Source: JADCRZ01 sp965200945 | GTDB lineage: Bacteria > Bacteroidota > Bacteroidia > Chitinophagales > Chitinophagaceae | Length of the DNA: 64,000 nt | Assembly (NCBI GenBank): GCA_965200945.1 | Contig: OZ241749.1 | Span: forward strand, 1,674,001 to 1,738,000 | Direction of reading: 5' to 3' | Part shown: positions 16,992-24,825 of the stretch, piece after piece | Layout of the letters: each line of letters opens with the position of its first letter | How positions within the stretch are numbered: position 1 is the stretch's first letter | Notes under the pieces: generated by a model | The model's input: the letters and a program-made list of their open reading frames with translations, nothing else | Databases searched by the model: none | Told to the model about the DNA's origin: nothing | Program-made: the position numbers and the translations under genes

Positions 16992-18167
16992 CTAAATGTA
17001 CCGTAGCCACGTTACTTCCCTGTGCTCTTCTTTGTAGCGCCCGTACCATTTACAAAGCGGATACATCAGCAGCACGAGGCCGATCCAAATCAGATAAACG
17101 GCCCATAGTTCGATCCCGCTTCCTGCCTTTGGCCTACCGAAATTTGAACCGAATACCATATCCGATGGCTTGAAGCCCTGCAAAAAAACCATCAGGAAAA
17201 CGACTGGGTGTATGATATACCAGTGAACCAAAAAATAAAACAGCGGCACCTTACCATAGACGCTGACCCGGGCTGTCCATTTAGTGCTGATACCCTGAAC
17301 TCCGGCAATGATCAGCGACATGATTCCCAGGAAAAGCAGACAAAACAGCAGGGAGGGCGGGTATTTGGTCACGTTAAAAAAAGAAAGGATCGTAAATAAA
17401 TCGCTTTTTTGAGCCGTCCACCCGGCCGGGTCGCCGTAGCTGTTGACCGCTCTTACAATGATAAACGATCCGATAGCCATCAACCCCCATTTCAAGAAAA
17501 CAGTCCGTTGTTTAGGAACCGGAAGTGTAAAAACATGTCCGGCCCAAAAGCCAATCAGCATGATGCCCAACCATGGAACCGGCGGGTAGCCCACAAAAAA
17601 CACTTTGCCTGCCCCATAAGGAAATGCACCGGGGGAGATCAGCACGGACAGCAATTTTGCTGCGGTTGACGAGCCACCAGCGGGAGCAGCGGAGATCATA
17701 TTGTGAAAAGCCACGATGGCAATGCCGATTGACCCTATAACCCGGGATGGGAGTGTCAGGAGCAGGCTGAGAATGAGAAAGCCGAAGCCGATAGCGGCAA
17801 TCACTTCGAAAATCACAAAGCCGAATTTCACATCGAACCATAAACCGAAATTAACCACCGTAAATTCCAGCACAATGAGCCATAAGCCTCTTTTTACAAG
17901 AAAGGCCCTTGCCGCAGGAACATTATTTTTTGCACGCAGGGACAGGAAAGCAGATGTGCCGGCGAGAAATACAAACGTTGGCGCGCATAGATAAGTGATC
18001 CATCGGGTAAAAAACAGGGCTGTCGTGGTGGTGGAAAGATCGGTTGGGGACTGTGTAAGGGACGCAACGTGCAGCAGATCCCGTACATGGTCGAGGGCCA
18101 TTATGATCATCACAAGGCCGCGCATGAAATCGATACTTTCGTTCCTGTTCGTTTCTTTTCTCATCAT
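16992..18167 (-). CDS. DUF1624/HGSNAT-like multi-pass membrane protein
   Basis: 391 residues with about 9-10 membrane helices. The opening NRNESIDFMRGLVMIIMALDHVRD is the signature of DUF1624 proteins, which are related to heparan-alpha-glucosaminide N-acetyltransferase and to acyltransferase-3 proteins; the His in ALDHVRD corresponds to the acetyl-transfer histidine in that group. It may move acyl groups across the inner membrane. It overlaps the preceding membrane-protein gene by 4 bases, so the two are coupled. The acceptor is unknown. Confidence 0.78.
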   Translation of the reverse strand: MMRKETNRNESIDFMRGLVMIIMALDHVRDLLHVASLTQSPTDLSTTTTALFFTRWITYLCAPTFVFLAGTSAFLSLRAKNNVPAARAFLVKRGLWLIVLEFTVVNFGLWFDVKFGFVIFEVIAAIGFGFLILSLLLTLPSRVIGSIGIAIVAFHNMISAAPAGGSSTAAKLLSVLISPGAFPYGAGKVFFVGYPPVPWLGIMLIGFWAGHVFTLPVPKQRTVFLKWGLMAIGSFIIVRAVNSYGDPAGWTAQKSDLFTILSFFNVTKYPPSLLFCLLFLGIMSLIIAGVQGISTKWTARVSVYGKVPLFYFLVHWYIIHPVVFLMVFLQGFKPSDMVFGSNFGRPKAGSGIELWAVYLIWIGLVLLMYPLCKWYGRYKEEHREVTWLRYI

Positions 18168-18991
18168 GCGGATTGATTTCTTTCGCCCCAGTTTTCAATA
18201 TCTTCCACCCATTTTTGTTTTTTCATGGTCAAAGCAATCAGCAAAGACACACCGCTGAAGGCCAGAGCATCGAAAGCGCTGGCCAGCAGATTTCCCCTGT
18301 TGGCTGTCAGCGGATGCGAGTATGTTCCCGGAACGTGCACCAGCCAAACCCAGAGGAAGATCTGCAGACTTAAAAGTAAAGCGATGATCCTGATCCGGAT
18401 CCCAAGGATGATCGCAATGCCGCCGGCAGTCAGCGTAACACCGGTAAGCGAAACCCAGAAAAGCGGATTTGCCACCCAACCCGGAACGGTGGCGACAAGG
18501 AATGGTGCATAGATAATGTGGGAAATACCATAGCTGGTAATGGTATATAAGAAGAACAGGTTTCCGTATGGGGCTAACTTTTCGAAAAATCCTTTTTTTG
18601 CGGCAAGCGATGTAGGGAATGAGTGGCCGACAACGAACGCACCGCCAGCCAGCGCCAGTTCCTTGAGCGGGGTCGTCCATAAGCCCAGATGGTATAATTT
18701 ATTGGGTTCGGAAATCAGTTCATACGTGATGTGAGTGCCCAGGAACAGTGCCATAAAAACGCCGCCCAGTACCAGTGCAGCCTTTTTACCCGTGCCTGTT
18801 GTAAAAATAAGGACGCCTGTGATGATCAGGTATAAACCGAAGATGTAGGAAAGTATTTTCAGGAACGGCAGGTGATTTTGATAAACCGAAAAAAATACGT
18901 CTCTGAATGTACCAAAATAAAATTGCTGTATCCCAAACACGAGTAACGCAGCTGCATAAAAAGCCCTTCCGGTAAAGATCAGTTTTCTCAT
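18164..18991 (-). CDS. polytopic membrane protein (DoxX-like)
   Basis: 275 residues from an ATG that has AGGAGG ten bases upstream, a rare clear Shine-Dalgarno match here; a TTG three codons earlier is less likely. About eight hydrophobic helices are visible. The start RKLIFTGRAFYAAALLVFGI and the repeated four-helix layout suggest a duplicated DoxX-like fold, but I cannot name a function. The stop overlaps the start of the DUF1624 gene (ATGA). The gene diverges from the two-component pair to its right, with under 100 bases between. Confidence 0.6.
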   Translation of the reverse strand: MRKLIFTGRAFYAAALLVFGIQQFYFGTFRDVFFSVYQNHLPFLKILSYIFGLYLIITGVLIFTTGTGKKAALVLGGVFMALFLGTHITYELISEPNKLYHLGLWTTPLKELALAGGAFVVGHSFPTSLAAKKGFFEKLAPYGNLFFLYTITSYGISHIIYAPFLVATVPGWVANPLFWVSLTGVTLTAGGIAIILGIRIRIIALLLSLQIFLWVWLVHVPGTYSHPLTANRGNLLASAFDALAFSGVSLLIALTMKKQKWVEDIENWGERNQSA

Positions 18992-19087
18992 TGCGATCAA
19001 GCCTCCTGATCAAATGTAGCTGCACAGGGGCGCCCAAAATGGTTTCTTCTGTACACAACCCAGATTTCCGGTGTCCGGTGTTGACCG

Positions 19088-20236
19088 GTGAATAAGGTCG
19101 TTTGTCGAAATTCCGGTGGTCAGGACTTGCCGCCCGTACAATTGGTAGCCGGAAATATTTACCTTACTGAAAAAAGCCGTCCCATCAAGTTCAATAATGA
19201 TATCGCATTCAACACCATATTCTGGCTGCTGTACTTTTTATACCAGTGGCTCGGACTGGCCTCGCTGTATGGGAATTATAACGGGTATTTCATCAACGCC
19301 TGCATGGCACTGCCGGTTGCGTTGATCTTTTCGATCCTGGCGGTTCATGTATTTTTTCAGGGGTACTATCAAAAAGAACGAAAAACCGCATTCTGGCTGG
19401 GGGGCATCTTAAGTTCGGGTTTGTTGCTGCTCATCAGGCGGTATTTTAACTATTACATCATTTATCCACGCTATTTTCCCTTTGCGCTGAATATGCCCCT
19501 GTTCTCAGCCGGGAAATTCCTGGTCGATTTTGTGAACCTGTACACGATCACCGGTTTATACGCCTTATACTATTCCATCCGTTACTGGTCGCAGGAAAAG
19601 CACCGGGTGCAGGAACTGTTACAGCAGAAAACGCTCGCCGAACTGGGACTGCTCAAATCGCAGGTGCAACCCCATTTTGTTTTCAATACGCTCAATAATA
19701 TATATGGCACGGCATTGAAAGCCAGTCCGGAAACAGCGGCTTTGATTGCACATCTATCGGGGTTTCTAAATTACAATTTGTACGACGCATCGAAGGACAC
19801 GATACCACTGACCGCAGAGATCGATTACATCAAACACTATATTGAACTTCAAAAAAACCGGTACGGCACCAGAGTAGATGCAGCTGTAAATTTATTTGAC
19901 GGGATAACCGATCTTCGCCTGGCGCCCCTGTTGCTGTTGCCGCTGGTAGAAAACTGCTTCAAGCATGGCGTGGGCGATTCTGTTCAAAAAAGCTGGGTAA
20001 GGATCGATGTATCCAGAAAAACGGATCAGTTTTCCATCCTGATCGAAAACAGCCGAGATGAAGTTAGAAAGCAGGTTAGCCGTGACACTGGGGGTATCGG
20101 CCTGGCAAATGTCAAAAAAAGACTTCAACTGATCTACCAGAACAAACATGAATTGAAAATTATTGAAGGGCCTAACTCCTATCTTGTCGTATTGAAAATT
20201 CAAATCGAACAAAATGATTCGCTGCTTGGTAGTTGA
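19088..20236 (+). CDS. LytS/YehU-type sensor histidine kinase
   Basis: 382 residues from a GTG; the true start is uncertain because no ATG precedes the first membrane helix. Four membrane helices (about residues 40-165) are followed by the His_kinase domain, with the phospho-acceptor in QVQPHFVFNTLNNIYG near residue 193. The ATP-binding part has the N-box LLLLPLVENCFKHG and the G-box GGIGLANVKKRLQLIY. It senses an unknown membrane or surface signal and phosphorylates the response regulator whose gene overlaps its 3' end by 23 bases. Confidence 0.9.
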   Translation: MNKVVCRNSGGQDLPPVQLVAGNIYLTEKSRPIKFNNDIAFNTIFWLLYFLYQWLGLASLYGNYNGYFINACMALPVALIFSILAVHVFFQGYYQKERKTAFWLGGILSSGLLLLIRRYFNYYIIYPRYFPFALNMPLFSAGKFLVDFVNLYTITGLYALYYSIRYWSQEKHRVQELLQQKTLAELGLLKSQVQPHFVFNTLNNIYGTALKASPETAALIAHLSGFLNYNLYDASKDTIPLTAEIDYIKHYIELQKNRYGTRVDAAVNLFDGITDLRLAPLLLLPLVENCFKHGVGDSVQKSWVRIDVSRKTDQFSILIENSRDEVRKQVSRDTGGIGLANVKKRLQLIYQNKHELKIIEGPNSYLVVLKIQIEQNDSLLGS

Positions 20237-20927
20237 CGACGAAGAACCGGCAAGAGAACTCATCAGATTGCATCTTTCCGGTTTGGAAGATTTTGAGGTC
20301 GTCGCTTCGTTGGATAACGCGCTGGATGCATTCGTTTTTCTGCAGAAAAACCTGGTTGACCTGGTATTTCTGGACATCAGCATGCCCAAGGTGTCTGGGA
20401 TCGAGTTATTAAGATCCTTGAAATGGAGTCCGAAGGTCATCCTGACGACGGCTTACCGTGAGTATGCTGCCGAAGCGTTTGATCTGGAGGTTTTCGACTA
20501 CCTGGTCAAGCCGCTTACACAGGAGAGGTTTATGAAGGCGATCGCCAAGTTTATGCATTACTGGAGCAGCAGGACGGAAGACAGGGAAACGGCGAAAAGC
20601 AATGAGGAAGCCTATATGTATTTCAAAGTAGGCAGGGAACAGGTAAAAATCCTGCTTAGAAATATTCTGTACATCGAAGGGCTGGCAGATTACATTAAAG
20701 TACACACAGCAGACAGATCCTATATCGCTTCCGAAAAACTTGGTTTTATGGAGGAGAAACTCCCGTTGAATCAATTTGCCAGAATTCACAAGTCGTTCAT
20801 CATTGCGCTGGACAAGATCACCAGTTTCAACGCTGACCAGGTAATGCTCCATGACAAAGCACTGCCATTGGGAAGGCTTTTTAAAGCCAGCTTTTTGAAA
20901 ACGATCCAGGCTCAGTCATCGAGGTAG
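20214..20927 (+). CDS. LytTR response regulator
   Basis: 237 residues. An N-terminal receiver domain (CLVVDDEEPARELI, phospho-acceptor Asp in LVFLDISMPKVSG near residue 55, TTAYREYAAEAF, and Lys in YLVKP) is joined to a C-terminal LytTR DNA-binding domain (VGREQVKILLRNILYIEGLA, then FARIHKSFIIALDKI). It overlaps the histidine kinase gene, so the two form one two-component unit. Targets of LytTR proteins are often membrane or transport genes next door; the divergent DoxX-like/DUF1624 pair is a candidate by position only. Confidence 0.93.
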   Translation: MIRCLVVDDEEPARELIRLHLSGLEDFEVVASLDNALDAFVFLQKNLVDLVFLDISMPKVSGIELLRSLKWSPKVILTTAYREYAAEAFDLEVFDYLVKPLTQERFMKAIAKFMHYWSSRTEDRETAKSNEEAYMYFKVGREQVKILLRNILYIEGLADYIKVHTADRSYIASEKLGFMEEKLPLNQFARIHKSFIIALDKITSFNADQVMLHDKALPLGRLFKASFLKTIQAQSSR

Positions 20928-21033
20928 GATGTTTAGTCACAATTACACTTGTAAATATTTTAAAATCAGATGTTTATCATAGCTTTTTAGTAAGCCCCTT
21001 AGTTCTTCGGAAATTTTCATAACATCAGGCCGG

Positions 21034-21068
21034 TTGAAAATATTTTCTTTCTGTAATCAGTAACTTTG
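21034..21068 (+). promoter_or_regulatory. predicted msrA promoter
   Basis: TTGA at 21034-21037 and TAACTTTG at 21061-21068 are 23 bases apart, a fair match to the Bacteroidota promoter. Transcription would begin near 21075, giving a leader of about 210 bases before the msrA ATG. Confidence 0.5.
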
Positions 21069-21077
21069 TTTTATAAA

Positions 21078-21184
21078 TCCCGGGAGACGTATATATCGTC
21101 AACGGCTTTCTCCGTTCATCAGAACCGGGACTGTTTCATGATAAAGGTATCACAGCACCGAGATTGTCGCTGTTGCTGTTTTTT
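21078..21184 (+). promoter_or_regulatory. possible structured leader RNA of msrA
   Basis: Right after the predicted start of transcription the sequence can fold into a three-way junction: P1 TCCCGG (21078-21083) with CCGGGA (21125-21130), P2 GACG (21086-21089) with CGTC (21097-21100), and P3 AACGG (21101-21105) with CCGTT (21112-21116). A weak hairpin ACAGCA/TGCTGT (21152-21157, 21174-21179) followed by six T could act as a terminator. It does not match a riboswitch consensus that I know. Conservation has not been tested. Confidence 0.3.
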
Positions 21185-21285
21185 GGCGGAAAAAATTAAA
21201 GTTTAATAAAATACCATCAGAAGTATGCGTTCAAATGCTATCAAGATCAATGTGGCATGCTTTTGATCTGAATAAGAAAACAAAT

Positions 21286-21774
21286 ATGCAAACACAAAAA
21301 GCCATTCTGGCCGGCGGATGTTTTTGGGGCGTGGAAGAACTGATCAGGCATCAGCCTGGCGTAATATCAACCATCGTTGGATATACCGGTGGTGAGGTAC
21401 GCAATGCGACCTATCGCAATCACGGCAACCATGCCGAAGGGATCGCGATCCTCTTTGACGCGGATAAATTATCATATCGGAAGCTGTTGGAATATTTTTT
21501 CCAGATACATGACCCTACCACCCGCAATCGCCAGGGCAACGATGTAGGAGCATCTTACCGTTCAGCGATTTTCTTTTTGAACGAGGAACAACGGCAAACC
21601 GCATTGGATCTCATAAAAGAAATGGAAGAATCCGGTAAGTGGCCAGGTAAAATTGTTACCGAAGTGGTGCCTGCAGGTGATTTTTGGGACGCCGAAGAAG
21701 AACACCGGGATTATCTACAAAAACATCCCTACGGCTATACCTGCCATTTCGAACGTCCGGACTGGAAGTTGTAA
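21286..21774 (+). CDS. msrA: peptide methionine-(S)-sulfoxide reductase
   Basis: 162 residues from the ATG at 21286; an in-frame ATG 17 codons upstream (21235) adds a segment not typical of the family. The catalytic motif GGCFWG has its nucleophilic Cys at residue 12. The conserved IVGYTGG and NYGxH-like region (YRNHGNHAEGI) and the ending YTCHFERPDW are present. It repairs oxidised methionine in cytoplasmic proteins. The resolving cysteine common near the C-terminus may be the Cys of YTCHF. It is monocistronic. Confidence 0.95.
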   Translation: MQTQKAILAGGCFWGVEELIRHQPGVISTIVGYTGGEVRNATYRNHGNHAEGIAILFDADKLSYRKLLEYFFQIHDPTTRNRQGNDVGASYRSAIFFLNEEQRQTALDLIKEMEESGKWPGKIVTEVVPAGDFWDAEEEHRDYLQKHPYGYTCHFERPDWKL

Positions 21775-21905
21775 GCATGCGGTTCAAGTACATTGATTCG
21801 TCTGCTGCAGCGGTTACTTCGAACAATTCTGATGAGCCAAACACAAACGCTGCAGAAAGCAGTGGCATGCATCTAGCCGGGTCACACGTATACATCCAAA
21901 AGAGA

Positions 21906-21948
21906 AGAAACAAGTTCTTCCAGCGAAATTCATGAGGAACTTGTTTCT
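21906..21948. repeat. 12-base inverted repeat after msrA
   Basis: AGAAACAAGTTC (21906-21917) pairs perfectly with GAACTTGTTTCT (21937-21948) around a 19-base loop. It lies in the 369-base gap between msrA and the convergent MBL gene. No T-run follows on either strand, so it may be a bidirectional processing or transcription-end structure. The rest of the gap shows nothing else I can support. Confidence 0.45.
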
Positions 21949-22143
21949 CCCGTAAAGGCAGGCATTGAAACGATTGTTTACCTCCTAAAAACGGTCGATT
22001 CAGACGAAGGTTTTTAAAAGAAATTGCGCCAAGCTGGGGATATAGACCAGCGGGTCCAGTTGTTCAATATCCTGTCCAGAAAGGTTTCTATCTGTAAACA
22101 GTGTGCTATGCTCAGCATCAAGAGAACCAAGCTTCCGAGCATA

Positions 22144-23049
22144 TTATTTTTTCTGCAAACGTTTCATCACATAAGGCTCTCCGGGAGCCAGCGTTTTAAT
22201 ACGTCCGGGGTTCACCACCTTGTCTTTTAAGTGTTTTGGATTGCCATTGAATGGTGTAAAATCTGGCGCATCCACGAAGCCCCAATGACCGAGAATGATG
22301 GGTGTACCCGGATAGGCGTTGGCAATTTTCACAGCCCCGTCCAAACCCGAATGATAGATAGAATCTTCCGAGTAATCAAGCAGGATAAGGTCGGGTACCG
22401 GCATATGCAGTTGCTCCTGCATAAACCTTGAATCGCCTGGCGCCCAGATAAAACCATCCGGCGTGTTGAACCAGAAACCACACGCATCTCCCGGAGAGTA
22501 ATACCGCTGACCGGATTTGGGGAAATCGTTCTGCCAGTCATGATCTGCCAGGGTCGTCTTTACAGATACCTTTCCAAAATGGAATAGATCACCTATGTAA
22601 TGCCCGAACGAGTGAAAGCCTTCATTCTTCATCAAAGAATCTACATACACCGTGGAATGAAATTCTTTTGTTACGGCAGCCAGATGGTGAAAAGTTTGCA
22701 CGCTGTAGTGGTCGTTGTCGCTGTGCGTGGCTAATACGGCATCAAGGCGGGGCACGCTCGAGGGTACAATCGGAAAATCCATCAGCAATTTCATATCATA
22801 ACCTTCCAGCAAAGGGTCTATCATGAGAGTGGTACCGCGGCTGTTGACAAAAAATCCAGCCATACCCAGCCAACGTATGGTCGTATTGTTTGATGGCGCA
22901 AACGCTTGACCCTCTATAAGTTGTGTAGGAGGCGCTTTGGCCTGGTATTTTTTGTCCGCCAGCTTCTTAGTTGTATCAGTTTGTGCCTGTATTGTCATAA
23001 AAGATGCAGTAATCAATGTCAATAAAAGGGCGGTATAGATTGTGTTCAT
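22144..23049 (-). CDS. exported MBL-fold metallohydrolase (UlaG-like)
   Basis: 301 residues from the ATG at 23049 (an upstream ATG seven codons earlier is outside the signal peptide pattern). Signal peptide IYTALLLTLITASFMTIQAQ. The metal motif appears as ATHSDNDHYSV (HxDxDH), with further ligands in TTLADHDWQ, WAPGDSRF and GHWG near the C-terminus. UlaG/NAPE-PLD-like proteins of this type cleave phosphodiesters or lactones. The substrate is unknown. It is divergent from the AraC gene, with a 15-base palindrome in the shared gap. Confidence 0.8.
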   Translation of the reverse strand: MNTIYTALLLTLITASFMTIQAQTDTTKKLADKKYQAKAPPTQLIEGQAFAPSNNTTIRWLGMAGFFVNSRGTTLMIDPLLEGYDMKLLMDFPIVPSSVPRLDAVLATHSDNDHYSVQTFHHLAAVTKEFHSTVYVDSLMKNEGFHSFGHYIGDLFHFGKVSVKTTLADHDWQNDFPKSGQRYYSPGDACGFWFNTPDGFIWAPGDSRFMQEQLHMPVPDLILLDYSEDSIYHSGLDGAVKIANAYPGTPIILGHWGFVDAPDFTPFNGNPKHLKDKVVNPGRIKTLAPGEPYVMKRLQKK

Positions 23050-23103
23050 GCTTCTTGATTCTACACGCAAACCTCTTTGTTAATTTCAAAGGCATACTTA
23101 TAT

Positions 23104-23118
23104 GGAATACGGTATTCC
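23104..23118. promoter_or_regulatory. 15-base palindrome between MBL and araC-type genes
   Basis: GGAATACGGTATTCC is a perfect inverted repeat (7+1+7) in the 152-base divergent gap, 55 bases from the MBL start and 84 from the AraC start. It could be the operator of a dimeric repressor or of the AraC protein itself. Confidence 0.4.
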
Positions 23119-23201
23119 TTACCATTTTTACTGATTCATCAAAGTCAGATTATCCAGTCTGGAACTTTGCATTAGATTTGAGCAGATGCAATCATTACAG
23201 C

Positions 23202-24098
23202 ATGGAAAAAATCATCACCATACAGAGCGTAGCACAATTCAACACTGAACGCGGGCAAAAAACGTTGTATCCATTGGTTAGTGTCCTCGACCAATCAGTC
23301 TCAAAGCCCATACTGGAAACGAAATATTTATCTGAATTATACATTGTCTTCCTGAAGGATACAAAATGTGAGGAAATGAAATATGGACGCAGTCATTATG
23401 ATTATGAAGAGGGGACATTGCTTTTTGTAGCGCCGGGACAAGTATTCGGCTTTGAAGAAACCGGTAGAATGTTGCAGCCAAATGGCTGGGTACTCGTCTT
23501 TCATCCTGATGTTATCCGTGGCACGCATCTGGGCAGGCACATCGGCGATTACAATTTCTTTTCGTACGATGTGAATGAAGCCCTCCATGTATCAGAAGTC
23601 GAAAGAGAGATACTGCTGGAATGCTTTCGGAAAATCCAGTATGAATTATCTCACGCCATCGACCAGCACAGCCGCACACTCATTGTAAGCAACATTGAAT
23701 TGTTCCTCAAATATAGCGTTCGCTTTTATGACCGGCAGTTTATAACCAGGGATCCTGGACATAAAGATGTGCTGCTCAGATTTGAAGGCATGTTGAAAGA
23801 CTATTTTGAAACGAATAAGCCGCAAACAGAAGGTTTACCCACCGTTGCCTTCTTTGCCTCCGCATTTCACCTGTCGCCCAATTATTTTGGCGACCTGGTA
23901 AAGAAGGAAACCGGCAAGTCAGCGCATGAGATGATCCAGGACAAGGTGATTGATATAGCAAAGGAAAAAGTGCTTAATATAACCAAGTCCATCAGTGAAG
24001 TGGCTTATGAAATGGGTTTTAAATATCCGGCTCATTTTACCAGGTTATTCAAGCAGCGTGTCGGGCAATCGCCCAACGAGTACCGGTTATTAAATTGA
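23202..24098 (+). CDS. AraC-family transcriptional regulator
   Basis: 298 residues from the ATG at 23202; the open frame extends 62 codons further upstream, but that part reads through the gap and has no family likeness. An N-terminal cupin-like sensing region (residues 1-150, with TLLFVAPGQVFGF) precedes a C-terminal double helix-turn-helix: FHLSPNYFGDLVKKETGKSA and ISEVAYEMGFKYPAHFTRLF, ending QSPNEYRLLN. The stop codon overlaps the next start by one base (TGATG), so it is co-translated with the carboxymuconolactone decarboxylase gene and probably controls it and the oxidoreductase genes that follow. Confidence 0.9.
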   Translation: MEKIITIQSVAQFNTERGQKTLYPLVSVLDQSVSKPILETKYLSELYIVFLKDTKCEEMKYGRSHYDYEEGTLLFVAPGQVFGFEETGRMLQPNGWVLVFHPDVIRGTHLGRHIGDYNFFSYDVNEALHVSEVEREILLECFRKIQYELSHAIDQHSRTLIVSNIELFLKYSVRFYDRQFITRDPGHKDVLLRFEGMLKDYFETNKPQTEGLPTVAFFASAFHLSPNYFGDLVKKETGKSAHEMIQDKVIDIAKEKVLNITKSISEVAYEMGFKYPAHFTRLFKQRVGQSPNEYRLLN

Positions 24099-24775
24099 TG
24101 GAAGATAAAATGAAAACTATGGAATCAAAAGACGGTTTAGAGGCAATTCAAAAGAGTATGGTAGCCATATCAGCCCTTACTGCAAAAGGTGATGTAAACG
24201 CCCTGAAAATCGCGATAGGGGAAGGTCTTGATGATGGTCTTACCATCAATGAAATCAAGGAAGCGGTAGTGCAGCTGTATGCCTATTGCGGATTTCCCCG
24301 CAGTATCAATGGCCTCAATGCTCTTATGTCCGTTATTGAAGAACGAAAGGCAAGCGGCAAACAGGATGAGGAGGGAAAAGAAGCGTCTCCCATTCCTGAC
24401 GGTGATAAATATGCAACCGGAAAAGCCACCCTTCAAAAGCTTACAGGCAAAGAAGAAAAAGCGCTTTCCGGTGCCAACGCATTCGCCCCGGTTCTCGATA
24501 CCTTTCTGAAAGAGCATTTGTTTGCCGATATCTTCAACCGCGATGTCTTGAACCATACGCAACGTGAGATGATAACCATAGCTGCCTTGATGACCCAGGA
24601 TGGCGTTGCCCCACAGCTTCAGGCACATTTGGCGATGGGTATGAATGTAGGGATCACCGGCGAGCAGATAGAAGAAATGATCAGCATCATCGAAAAAACG
24701 GTTGGAACAAAAGAAGCGGATGTAGCGAAGGATACCTTCATGAAGGTGATGGAAGCAAGAGCGGAAAAAAAATGA
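24098..24775 (+). CDS. tandem carboxymuconolactone-decarboxylase-domain protein
   Basis: 225 residues from the ATG at 24098. Two CMD-like helical domains are visible: residues 15-90 (LDDGLTINEIKEAVVQLYAY, then CGFPRSINGLNAL) and 130-215 (NHTQREMITIAALMTQDG, then GMNVGITGEQIEEMI). There is no CxxC pair, so AhpD-like peroxidase activity is unlikely; the first domain keeps one Cys. A charged linker lies between the domains. Homologous AraC/CMD pairs occur widely in Bacteroidota and are often linked to oxidative detoxification, but the reaction is unknown here. Confidence 0.82.
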   Translation: MEDKMKTMESKDGLEAIQKSMVAISALTAKGDVNALKIAIGEGLDDGLTINEIKEAVVQLYAYCGFPRSINGLNALMSVIEERKASGKQDEEGKEASPIPDGDKYATGKATLQKLTGKEEKALSGANAFAPVLDTFLKEHLFADIFNRDVLNHTQREMITIAALMTQDGVAPQLQAHLAMGMNVGITGEQIEEMISIIEKTVGTKEADVAKDTFMKVMEARAEKK

Positions 24776-24825
24776 CCCGGGTTTTTAAGAAGAAGTTAAG
24801 CAAGGATTTATTGGAAAAATAAGAT

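Noticed and set aside
21078..21131. Hammerhead-ribozyme-like reading on the minus strand (CTGATGA next to a three-way junction)
   Set aside because: The conserved GAAA after stem II is missing and stem I does not abut the CTGATGA core. A 7-base match alone is expected several times by chance.
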